A stretch of DNA of 64,000 bases. It comes from Chromatocurvus sp964613795 (GTDB lineage: Bacteria; Pseudomonadota; Gammaproteobacteria; Pseudomonadales; Halieaceae). The position numbers were made by a program, and so were the translations under genes. The first letter of the stretch is position 1. Every line of letters begins with the position of its first letter. Where the stretch lies: NCBI GenBank assembly GCA_964613795.1, contig CAZTJR010000004.1, positions 92,903 through 156,902 on the forward strand, in the 5' to 3' direction. The notes beneath the pieces are model-generated. The model searched no databases, had not been told where the DNA came from, and worked only from the letters and a program-made list of their open reading frames with translations. Below, piece by piece: positions 1 through 7,186 of the stretch.

Positions 1-1054
1 AGGGAGACAGGCCATCACCACCCACACAGTATCCAGCCCGGCATCCGATGGCGAAGCAGCAAGGCTGCCTTTTCATACACTTCCCGAAAACATCGTCTGC
101 ATTGATGCCGATTATGTCCAGCCGCAACTTGCCTGCTTTTACCTGGTTGGCGACAGCGGCGAGTATGCCCTGGTTGAAACCGGCACCAACCACAGTCTCG
201 ACAATCTGCGGCGTACCCTGAACCACCTCCATATCAATGACTCACAGATACGCTACATCGTGCCAACGCATGTGCACCTGGACCACGCCGGCGGCGCCGG
301 GCGCTACCTGCAGGAGTTTCCCCGGGCAGAGCTCCTGGTTCATCCGCGCGGCGCGCGCCACCTGATCAACCCCGGGAAGCTGGTAGCGAGCTCTATTCAG
401 GTATATGGGCAGGAGACCTTTACGGCACTCTATGGCGATATTATCCCGGCGCCAGCCGAGCGTACGCGCGTGCTGGAGGATGGCGCAACATTCACCATTG
501 GTGAGCGCACGCTGCAGGCCGTGCACACCCGCGGCCACGCCGAGCATCATTTCTGCCTGTGGGACGAACAGAGCCGGGGATGGTTCAGCGGCGACATGTT
601 CGGCATCAGCTACCCGGGCCTGCGCTTTGCAGAGGGCGATTTCGTGCTGCCTGCCACCACGCCCACGCAGTTCGACCCCGAGGCCTATATCGCGTCAGTC
701 CGCACCCTCGCAGCGCGCAATCCCGCTATGATGTATCTCACGCATTTCAGCGCCCTGCCCTTCAGGCCCGAACAGGTCGATATGCTGTGTGACCAGCTGC
801 AGCACTATGCTGCGCTGGGGCCCGCACTTGCTGGCGGTGCCCAGGGTGAAACCGGTCGCGACAGCGGCCGGTATCTGCAGTTGCTGCAGGAAGCGGTGCT
901 TGAACGCGCACAACATCACCTGGAACAGCTGACATCGCCTGAAAAGGCACAGGCAGCGGCGCAGGCGCTGACCATGGACGCACAGCTCAACGCGCAGGGC
1001 ATCGCCTTCCGACAGGCACAATCCGACAGCCATCACAGAGAGACACCAGCATGA
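1..1054 (+). CDS. MBL-fold metallohydrolase, 5' partial
   Basis: The reading frame is open from the left edge, and the visible part encodes about 350 residues. No ATG lies in frame before the metal site, so the true start is outside the window; the GTG at 260 is too late because it would remove the first strands of the fold. The zinc-binding motif PTHVHLDHAGG is followed by HTRGHAEHH, FSGDMFG and THFS, giving the full H-x-H-x-D-H, H, D, H ligand set of the metallo-beta-lactamase fold. The substrate cannot be told from sequence; hydrolysis of a thioester, lactone or similar ester is typical of such stand-alone members. Its stop codon overlaps the ATG of the next gene (ATGA at 1051-1054), so the two are probably translationally coupled. 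Confidence 0.88.
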   Translation, partial: GRQAITTHTVSSPASDGEAARLPFHTLPENIVCIDADYVQPQLACFYLVGDSGEYALVETGTNHSLDNLRRTLNHLHINDSQIRYIVPTHVHLDHAGGAGRYLQEFPRAELLVHPRGARHLINPGKLVASSIQVYGQETFTALYGDIIPAPAERTRVLEDGATFTIGERTLQAVHTRGHAEHHFCLWDEQSRGWFSGDMFGISYPGLRFAEGDFVLPATTPTQFDPEAYIASVRTLAARNPAMMYLTHFSALPFRPEQVDMLCDQLQHYAALGPALAGGAQGETGRDSGRYLQLLQEAVLERAQHHLEQLTSPEKAQAAAQALTMDAQLNAQGIAFRQAQSDSHHRETPA

Positions 1055-1905
1055 GCAAGGACACCGGCTACACGCCACCCGAGGTCTGGACCTGGGATAG
1101 CGAGAGCGGCGGCAAGTTTGCCAGCATCAACCGACCGATCGGCGGCCCGACCCACGACCGGGAACTGCCGATAGGCAAACACCCCCTGCAGCTATACTCC
1201 CTGGCCACCCCCAACGGGGTAAAGGTGACGGTGATGCTGGAGGAGCTTCTGGCCCTTGGCGTACAGGATGCGGAGTATGATGCCCACCTGATCAATATCG
1301 GCGAGGGCGAACAGTTCGGCAGCGGCTTTGTGGCCATCAATCCGAACTCGAAGATTCCAGCCCTGCTGGACAACAGCACATCGCCGCCCACCCGGCTTTT
1401 CGAGTCCGGCGCCATGCTGGTGTACCTGGCGGAGAAGTTCGGCCACTTCCTCCCAACCGAAGCGGCAGCGCGGGCGGAATGCCTGTCGTGGCTGTTCTGG
1501 CAGATGGGTAGCGCCCCCTTCCTGGGCGGCGGCTTCGGACACTTTTACGCCTACGCCCCTGAACGGTACGAATACCCCATCAATCGCTATGCGATGGAGG
1601 TCAAGCGCCAGCTGGACGTGCTGGACCGCAATCTGTCCGAGCGCCGCTTCCTCTGCGGCGATGAGTACACGGTGGCGGACATCGCCACCTGGCCCTGGTA
1701 CGGCGTGCTTGTGATCGGTGATATCTACAATGCCCAGACCTTCCTCAACGTTACCTCCTACAAACACGTGACCCGCTGGGCCAACGAGATTGCAGCGCGC
1801 CCCGCCGTCGAGCGCGGTCGACGGGTCAATCGCGTCTGGGGCCCGGAAGAAGAGCGGGTTCCGGAGCGCCACGACGCCAGCGACCTGGACCAGGGGTTAG
1901 GGTGA
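1051..1905 (+). CDS. yghU: YghU-type glutathione S-transferase / disulfide-bond oxidoreductase
   Basis: The 284-residue protein has the long N-terminal extension typical of YghU-like transferases (VWTWDSESGGKFASINRP) before a thioredoxin-like domain (about residues 48-135, with LYSLATPNGVKVTVMLEE and the FESGAMLVYLAEKFG motif). A helical C-terminal GST domain follows (about 140-260). YghU enzymes bind two glutathiones and reduce organic disulfides and hydroperoxides in the cytoplasm. It overlaps the preceding hydrolase by 4 bp, suggesting one operon and perhaps linked detoxification of a thiol adduct. The link to the hydrolase is inference; the family assignment is strong. Confidence 0.9.
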   Translation: MSKDTGYTPPEVWTWDSESGGKFASINRPIGGPTHDRELPIGKHPLQLYSLATPNGVKVTVMLEELLALGVQDAEYDAHLINIGEGEQFGSGFVAINPNSKIPALLDNSTSPPTRLFESGAMLVYLAEKFGHFLPTEAAARAECLSWLFWQMGSAPFLGGGFGHFYAYAPERYEYPINRYAMEVKRQLDVLDRNLSERRFLCGDEYTVADIATWPWYGVLVIGDIYNAQTFLNVTSYKHVTRWANEIAARPAVERGRRVNRVWGPEEERVPERHDASDLDQGLG

Positions 1906-1960
1906 AACACGCCAGCACGCATGCTGCATGGCAAGCTGTTCGCAGTGGCCATCCAGCTCA

Positions 1961-1978
1961 GGATGCTGAACAGCATCC
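1961..1978. terminator. Short hairpin between convergent genes
   Basis: GGATGCT-GAAC-AGCATCC forms a 7-bp stem with a 4-nt loop in the 138-bp gap between the convergent yghU-like and DUF3667 genes. No U-tract follows on either strand, so termination here is only a possibility. Confidence 0.35.
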
Positions 1979-2043
1979 GTCAGCAACAGGTACGGCACTA
2001 ACTGGCGGCACTGCGTCTGGCGTGGCAGCGCCGGGACACCATT

Positions 2044-3006
2044 TCAGGCCAGCAGCACGCCCAGGAATATGAGCGCCCCCGCGGCCGCTGTCGCCAGCAC
2101 AAGGTACGCCAGCGACAGCAGCAACCACTTCCAGAGCGTCAGAGGCCAGCTCTGGGCATAGACCCGCTTCAGCGATAGCAGGAAATACGTGGGCATCCAC
2201 ACGGCGAGGGCCGTTTCCATACCATCGAGTACGGAGGACAGCGATTCCAGCCCGCCCCGGCTCGCCGCGGACGCAGCGGTCTGCAGCCCCACCAGCAGCA
2301 GAATGGCAAGAAACAGGAAGGCGTGACCGTGTACGGCGTGGATGAGGTGTTCAACGTAATAGCGCCCTGCGAACGGATAGCTAAGGCGCATCATCAGCGC
2401 GAACAGGGGGACAAGAAACAGCATGCTCCTTGGGATCATCTCGATCAGATCGCCGATGAAGTCATTCGGATCGTTCCGGATACGCTCGGCGCTTCGCTGC
2501 AGTCGCGCCTCCAGCTGGCGATTGTTCTCGGGAGACAGCCAGGGCATGTTCACAAAAATCCGCCCATCGATGAATTCCACGCCCTGCAACTCTGAAGCCA
2601 GCCTGTCGCGTGGCTCCGTTTCGCCGGCCTCCAGCGCAGCCTCGTCCGGCGCGATCGTTATCACACGCTCACCCCCGGTCTGGTTTAGCAGCCAGAGAAA
2701 GAATATGCAGACCAGGCTGGTGACCAGGAACAGCCGCAGGGGCGGCACATAGCGGTAGCGTCGACCGGCGATATACTCGCAGGTGAGAAAACCGGGGCGA
2801 AAAAACAGCGCAGACAGCGTTCTGGCCGCCCGGGACCGGAAGCTGAAGACGTCCTCAAACAGCTCGTGAACCAGCGCGCCAAAGAAGCGGATGGCCGACC
2901 TGTCAGGCTGGCCGCAGGCATGGCAATAGGGGCCGCTGAGCGCTGTATTGCAATTCTTGCAGGTGCTGGTGGTCTCGTTCTGATCCGTCACTGTTGTGCG
3001 CGCCAA
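2044..3006 (-). CDS. DUF3667 family membrane protein
   Basis: The protein is 320 residues when read from a TTG at 3006. It begins with a zinc-ribbon-like knuckle (CKNCNTALSGPYCHACGQ, about residues 17-34), followed by the DUF3667 signature region (LVHELFEDVFSFRSR, then TLSALFFRPGFLTCEYIAGRR). About four hydrophobic segments follow, near residues 90-108, 190-210, 232-252 and 285-318. No biochemical function is established for the family. The start is uncertain because no ATG lies near the conserved cysteines. It is convergent with yghU, and the next upstream gene is transcribed the other way. Confidence 0.75.
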   Translation of the reverse strand: MARTTVTDQNETTSTCKNCNTALSGPYCHACGQPDRSAIRFFGALVHELFEDVFSFRSRAARTLSALFFRPGFLTCEYIAGRRYRYVPPLRLFLVTSLVCIFFLWLLNQTGGERVITIAPDEAALEAGETEPRDRLASELQGVEFIDGRIFVNMPWLSPENNRQLEARLQRSAERIRNDPNDFIGDLIEMIPRSMLFLVPLFALMMRLSYPFAGRYYVEHLIHAVHGHAFLFLAILLLVGLQTAASAASRGGLESLSSVLDGMETALAVWMPTYFLLSLKRVYAQSWPLTLWKWLLLSLAYLVLATAAAGALIFLGVLLA

Positions 3007-3169
3007 ACGGCGCTGGTCCCAGGCAGTTGTGGAAAGGCGAAGATAGCATCAGTTTACAGAAGTTAAAAAGGAGAAGCCGGCATTCTGAAGACGAGAACCC
3101 GTCACCGCCGCGCTTGTTCCCCGCCGCTCAACACCGTAAATTGCAGTCTGCAACCAAGAGGAGAATTGC

Positions 3170-3571
3170 ATGGGCACGAAACTGGACGCCGTTCGCCATC
3201 TCATTGCCTGCTGGGAGCGCCGCGATATTGACGCCGTGCTGGCCTGTCTGAGCGATGACATTGAATATTACTGGGACATGGGCGCCCGTCCGATCCGCAG
3301 CAAGGAGACCATGCGCAAGTTTCTCACCAATTACTCGGGAAACTACGAACAGAAGCGCTGGGATATCCTCAACCATGCGGAAAATGGCGAGCTGCTGCTA
3401 GTCGAAGGTCACGAGGAACTCTGGGACAACGAACATCAGCGCACGATTCAACAGCCGTTCATGCAAGCCTATGAATTCCGCGACGGCCTGATCTTACGCT
3501 GGCGCGACTACTATGACTCGAAGAACATGGCGCCTCCTGAGCAGGCGGACGCGGCGTCCGGCAATGACTGA
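3170..3571 (+). CDS. SnoaL-like (NTF2-fold) protein
   Basis: The 133-residue protein has the compact NTF2/SnoaL layout: an N-terminal helix pair (DAVRHLIACWERRDIDAVLACLSDDIEYYWDMG) and curved strands ending in QAYEFRDGLILRWRDYYDS. These cone-shaped folds include limonene-epoxide hydrolases, ketosteroid isomerases and polyketide cyclases; the substrate is unknown here. A good ribosome binding site (AGAGGAG) lies 6 bp before the ATG. It is followed 84 bp downstream by an SDR and then a DUF1295 enzyme on the same strand. The arrangement suggests a small lipid or terpenoid/steroid-like modification group, but that is inference from neighbours only. Confidence 0.75.
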   Translation: MGTKLDAVRHLIACWERRDIDAVLACLSDDIEYYWDMGARPIRSKETMRKFLTNYSGNYEQKRWDILNHAENGELLLVEGHEELWDNEHQRTIQQPFMQAYEFRDGLILRWRDYYDSKNMAPPEQADAASGND

Positions 3572-3655
3572 CCGCGCTGTCGTAGCCGGCGCGAGGCACG
3601 GCAGGCCACGCCTCTCCTGACACACCACCGAACACGCCCACAACGGAGCAGAAAC

Positions 3656-4414
3656 ATGCAGGTAAAAAACAGCGTCGCCATTGTTACCGGCGCTAATCGC
3701 GGCATCGGCGAGGCATTCGTGCGCGAACTGCTGGCGGCCGGCGCAAGCAAGGTCTACGTCGGTGCACGCCAGCTGGAAAACGCCGATCGTCTGCAGAAGG
3801 CCTTTCCCAATCGCGCAGTTGCCGTTGCCCTCGACGTTACGGACGATGCGTCGGTCAGTGCCGCGGCAGCCGCCTGCGGCGATGTATCGATTGTCATCAA
3901 CAACGCCGGCGCCTTCCACAATGAACGCTTGCTGGGCGCCGACAGCATGGACGCCGCCCGCAATGAGATGGATGTGAACTATTTCGGGCCGCTGGCCATG
4001 TCACGCGCCTTCGCGCCCATTCTGGCAAACAATGGCGGCGGAGCGATCATCAACGTGCTGTCGGTGGGGGCCATCCTCGCGGTGCCCAATATGGGCGGCT
4101 ACAGTCCGTCGAAGTTCGCGGCACACGCACTGACCACCATCCTGCGCGCGGAACTGGCAGATCAGGAAACCCAGGTCGGCTGCCTGATCGTCGGCTCGGT
4201 GGACACACGCATGGCAAGCCATGTTGCCGGCAGTAAGGAAAAGCCGGAAGATATCGCCCGGGCCGGCATCAAGGCTATCGAGAAAAACATTCATGAAATG
4301 GACACCGACATCTTCGCGCTGACCACGCGCGCCGCGCTGCACCGTGACCCGGCGACGCTGGAAAAGCGCATGGCGGCCACGGTGCATGCTACGGATCTTT
4401 CTACGGGCCGCTGA
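3656..4414 (+). CDS. SDR family NAD(P)-dependent oxidoreductase
   Basis: This is a classical short-chain dehydrogenase of 252 residues. The cofactor motif TGANRGIG is at about residues 11-18, NNAG at about 82-85, and the catalytic Ser with the Tyr-x3-Lys pair (YSPSK) near residue 146-150. Such enzymes reduce or oxidise hydroxyl/keto groups using NAD(P)H in the cytosol. A GGAG ribosome binding site precedes the ATG. It sits between a SnoaL-like gene and a DUF1295 reductase-like gene on the same strand, with gaps of 84 and 43 bp, so co-transcription is likely. Substrate not predictable. Confidence 0.88.
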   Translation: MQVKNSVAIVTGANRGIGEAFVRELLAAGASKVYVGARQLENADRLQKAFPNRAVAVALDVTDDASVSAAAAACGDVSIVINNAGAFHNERLLGADSMDAARNEMDVNYFGPLAMSRAFAPILANNGGGAIINVLSVGAILAVPNMGGYSPSKFAAHALTTILRAELADQETQVGCLIVGSVDTRMASHVAGSKEKPEDIARAGIKAIEKNIHEMDTDIFALTTRAALHRDPATLEKRMAATVHATDLSTGR

Positions 4415-4457
4415 TTCGTAAGCCGCCTACCCGACCTTATCAAGGAGAAGCCTCACC

Positions 4458-5258
4458 ATGGAGTTACTGCTGACCGTCCTCGGCACCAACCTGCTGATCG
4501 TGATGACCCTGATGACCGCCCTGTGGATGCTCAGCATTCCCCTGCGCGACGTCTCTTTCATCGACAGCTTCTGGGCGCTCGGCATGGTGATCGTGGCCGG
4601 CACGACCTACGCCATGGTGGGCGACGGCGCCGCGCGCCAGCAGCTGCTGCTGCTCCTCACCGCTATCTGGGGCATACGCCTGGGCCTGCACCTGTTCCTG
4701 CGCTGGCGGCGCGAAGGCGCCGACCGCCGCTACGTGGCGCTGCTGGCCAAGGCGCCAGGCAATCCGCATCTGTTCAGCCTGCGCAAGGTGTTTCTCCTGC
4801 AGGGCCCGCTGCTGTGGCTGGTGGCGCTCCCGGTGCAGCTCGGACAGATCGAGACCACGCCGGCATCGCTGGGCATTGTCGCTATGCTGGGCGCGGCCCT
4901 CGCGGTGACTGGTATTCTGTTCGAAACAGTGGGTGACTGGCAGCTGGCCCGCTTCAAGGCCGATCCGGCCAGCGAAGGCCAGGTCATGGACAAGGGACTG
5001 TGGCGCTACACCAGGCACCCGAACTATTTTGGCGATGCCTGTGTGTGGTGGGGTCTCTATCTTATCGCGGCAGAGACGGCGACCGGGCGCTGGGCCATCG
5101 TCTCGCCGATCTTCCTGACCTTTATTCTGGTGAAGTGGAGCGGCGCCGCCCTGCTCGAGCGTCGCCTGAAGCGCTCACGCCCCGGCTATGTCGACTATAT
5201 CGAGCGCACCAGCAGCTTCTTTCCCTGGCCGCCAAAAGCACCGAAATCGGAATCCTGA
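4458..5258 (+). CDS. DUF1295 membrane protein (steroid 5-alpha-reductase-like)
   Basis: The 266-residue integral membrane protein has about six to seven hydrophobic segments and the C-terminal DUF1295 signature (GLWRYTRHPNYFGDACVWW, then SGAALLERRLKRSRPGY and YIERTSSFFPW). The family is related to steroid 5-alpha-reductases and isoprenylcysteine methyltransferases; most bacterial members are uncharacterised. AAGGAG lies 10 bp before the ATG and fixes the start. It is the last gene of a plus-strand group with the SnoaL-like and SDR genes, and a 24-bp palindrome follows its stop codon. Confidence 0.85.
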   Translation: MELLLTVLGTNLLIVMTLMTALWMLSIPLRDVSFIDSFWALGMVIVAGTTYAMVGDGAARQQLLLLLTAIWGIRLGLHLFLRWRREGADRRYVALLAKAPGNPHLFSLRKVFLLQGPLLWLVALPVQLGQIETTPASLGIVAMLGAALAVTGILFETVGDWQLARFKADPASEGQVMDKGLWRYTRHPNYFGDACVWWGLYLIAAETATGRWAIVSPIFLTFILVKWSGAALLERRLKRSRPGYVDYIERTSSFFPWPPKAPKSES

Positions 5259-5275
5259 CGCGACGCTCATAACAG

Positions 5276-5299
5276 GGCTGCCTGCGCGCGCAGGCAGCC
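5276..5299. terminator. 24-bp perfect palindrome between convergent genes
   Basis: GGCTGCCTGCGC is followed directly by its reverse complement, giving a perfect 12+12 palindrome 17 bp after the DUF1295 stop and 21 bp after the phoD stop on the other strand. The position fits a bidirectional terminator. There is no run of T on either side, so rho-independent termination would be weak. Confidence 0.5.
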
Positions 5300-5320
5300 G
5301 CATTGGCAAGTCCACACTGA

Positions 5321-6862
5321 TCAGGTATCGCGCGTGCTTACCGTATAATCCGTCCTCACTGCGGAATCCGGACTGTAGGCATCTTCCACCACGCGGTAGT
5401 CCGTACGCCAGTCGTCCTGCGTCACGCTGCAGCGCAGATAACCGCGTTGATCACCGTTCGTGTAGCGCACGTGCGGGTTGTAAGGCTGCGCCGTGTGCAC
5501 GCGATCGGCCCAGGGGCAGTGTGAGGCGATGGAGGTGGACGCAAATTCCCAGCCGACCTGCGGCGAACGCGCATCCAGGGGATCGCGATGGAGGGTCGAA
5601 GCGTTAGCGCAGTGCCAGTCGCCGCTCAGCACCACCGTGTTCTCCCGCCCGCTCATAGCATCGACAAGCCGCTGTCGCTGGCGTGGGTAGCCATCCCACT
5701 GATCCATGTTGACGTCTGGCCGCGCGGGATCGTCGCTGTAGTTAAACGGCGCAAACCAGGTCTGCTGGGCCAGCACGTTGAATGCCGCATTACCGCGCTT
5801 CAGCGAGTCCAGCAGCCAGCGTTCCTGTGCATCGCCCAACATGGTGCGGTTACGGTCTTCCAGCATGGCTGTTGCTGCTTCGGGCGAGACACGATCCACG
5901 GGGATCTGGTCAGAGCGGTACTGGCGGGTGTCGAGCAGATGCACCAGGGCCGGGCCGAAGCGGTACGCTCCATAAAGTGACAGGCTCGAATCGAGTCCGC
6001 GAATCCGCGGCGGTTCACGCAAAGGCATGTGCTCGTAATAGGCGCGGAAGGCGGCCTGACGACGAACACGGAACTCAACGTCCGTTTGCTTCCAGGGATC
6101 CTGCGGGGTGAGGCCGGCCCAATTGTTGTCTACCTCGTGATCATCCATGGCAACAATCCACGGACTCGCGGCGTGGGCTGCCTGCAGGTCGCTGTCCAGG
6201 CGATAGAGTGCGTAGCGGTTACGGTAATCCCACAGGGTCACGATTTCGGCGCTGTTATTCTGGCGCACGGTGCGATAAGTGAACGTCTTTCCATTCGATT
6301 CACGCGTGCGCTCACCGATTGCCCCGATGCCACCCTCGTAAATGTAGTCACCCACGTGGATAACACAATCTGGCGCCCAGGCGGCCATGTCTGCATAGGC
6401 AGCGTAAAAGCCGCTTTCATAGGACTGGCAGGTGGCAACGGCGAGTTTCACGTCGCGCGCCAGCGGGTCACTGGTGCGGGTGCGGCCTACCGGGCTCTCA
6501 TCCTCACCGAGATAGAACTGGTACCAGTATTCGCGCCCGGGATCCAGACCTTCCAGAATCACGTGTACGCTGTGGCCTACATTCTCATCCGTCGTAAACA
6601 GACCGTCGCGCACGGTGCGCTTCATCGCTTCGTCACTGCACACCCGGTAACGAACATCCACCGGCCCGTAAGGCATACCGCCGCCGTTCAGCGGATCCGG
6701 CGCAAGACGCGTCCACAGCACGCAGCCATCCGGCGAGGGACTGCCCGAAGCCACGCCAAGCGTAAAAGGATAGTCCCGGGCGGCGCCCACAAGACCCGAC
6801 AGGGCAGGTGTCGCAAGCACTACCGAGCCGCTGGTGAGAATAAAACGTCTGCGTGAAATCAT
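5321..6862 (-). CDS. phoD: PhoD-type alkaline phosphatase / phosphodiesterase
   Basis: The 513-residue protein begins with a twin-arginine signal (SRRRFILTSG) and so is exported folded. Family hallmarks follow in order: the N-terminal FTLGVASGSPSPDGCVLWTR domain, metal ligands in LAVATCQ, HVGDYIYEG and MDDHEVDNNW, and the C-terminal VVLSGDWHCAN. PhoD enzymes bind Fe3+/Ca2+ and release phosphate from mono- and diesters in the periplasm. The gene starts 2 bp after a truncated PHP gene and lies downstream of a TonB-dependent receptor on the same strand, so import of a phosphorylated compound followed by its hydrolysis is a reasonable inference. AGGGAG precedes the ATG. Confidence 0.92.
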   Translation of the reverse strand: MISRRRFILTSGSVVLATPALSGLVGAARDYPFTLGVASGSPSPDGCVLWTRLAPDPLNGGGMPYGPVDVRYRVCSDEAMKRTVRDGLFTTDENVGHSVHVILEGLDPGREYWYQFYLGEDESPVGRTRTSDPLARDVKLAVATCQSYESGFYAAYADMAAWAPDCVIHVGDYIYEGGIGAIGERTRESNGKTFTYRTVRQNNSAEIVTLWDYRNRYALYRLDSDLQAAHAASPWIVAMDDHEVDNNWAGLTPQDPWKQTDVEFRVRRQAAFRAYYEHMPLREPPRIRGLDSSLSLYGAYRFGPALVHLLDTRQYRSDQIPVDRVSPEAATAMLEDRNRTMLGDAQERWLLDSLKRGNAAFNVLAQQTWFAPFNYSDDPARPDVNMDQWDGYPRQRQRLVDAMSGRENTVVLSGDWHCANASTLHRDPLDARSPQVGWEFASTSIASHCPWADRVHTAQPYNPHVRYTNGDQRGYLRCSVTQDDWRTDYRVVEDAYSPDSAVRTDYTVSTRDT

Positions 6863-6864
6863 GT

Positions 6865-7101
6865 CTATTCTCCCTGGCGTTTCGCATTGACAACAACGAG
6901 GCGTGCCAGTACCTCTTCGATATCCTCGCCGCAGCTGTAGACCGAACGCGCCGGCGGCGCATCACCGTCGCTCCACCAACTGTGAGTATGGGTGTTGCCG
7001 CGCCACCAGCGCGCCTCGTCGGCCTGCGCCGCGCCAAGCGCAAGAATTGACAGGGACAAGAGGGCGAATACACGCGTTGCTACTGACCTGTGTTTAAACA
7101 T
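6865..7101 (-). CDS. Truncated PHP-domain protein, secreted, 78 residues
   Basis: From the ATG at 7101, which has AAGGAG 7 bp upstream, the frame encodes a signal peptide (about residues 1-27, ending AAQADEA) and then RWWRGNTHTHSWWSDGD. This is the first metal-binding strand of a PHP phosphoesterase (H-x-H-x6-D). The family normally continues for several hundred residues, but here the frame changes character after DGDAPP and stops within about 28 residues. An internal deletion that joined the ends of a full PHP gene is the simplest explanation. It could still be made as a small periplasmic protein because start, ribosome site and stop are intact. It lies between the TonB receptor and phoD, 2 bp from phoD. 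Confidence 0.6.
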   Translation of the reverse strand: MFKHRSVATRVFALLSLSILALGAAQADEARWWRGNTHTHSWWSDGDAPPARSVYSCGEDIEEVLARLVVVNAKRQGE

Positions 7102-7139
7102 GGGAAGCTCCTTGATGAGGTTCTGGCAATAACGAGAAT

Positions 7140-7176
7140 CCGTCAGGCATGTCTGGGGAATCGACATGCCTGACGG
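7140..7176 (-). terminator. Strong intercistronic hairpin after TonB receptor gene
   Basis: A perfect 14-bp inverted repeat (CCGTCAGGCATGTC and its complement) with a 9-nt loop lies 10 bp beyond the receptor stop codon and upstream of the truncated PHP gene. On the minus strand it is followed by ATTCTCGTT, which is only mildly U-rich. It may partly terminate transcription or protect the receptor mRNA, so that phoD is expressed less than the receptor. Confidence 0.6.
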
Positions 7177-7186
7177 CTACGCTTAC

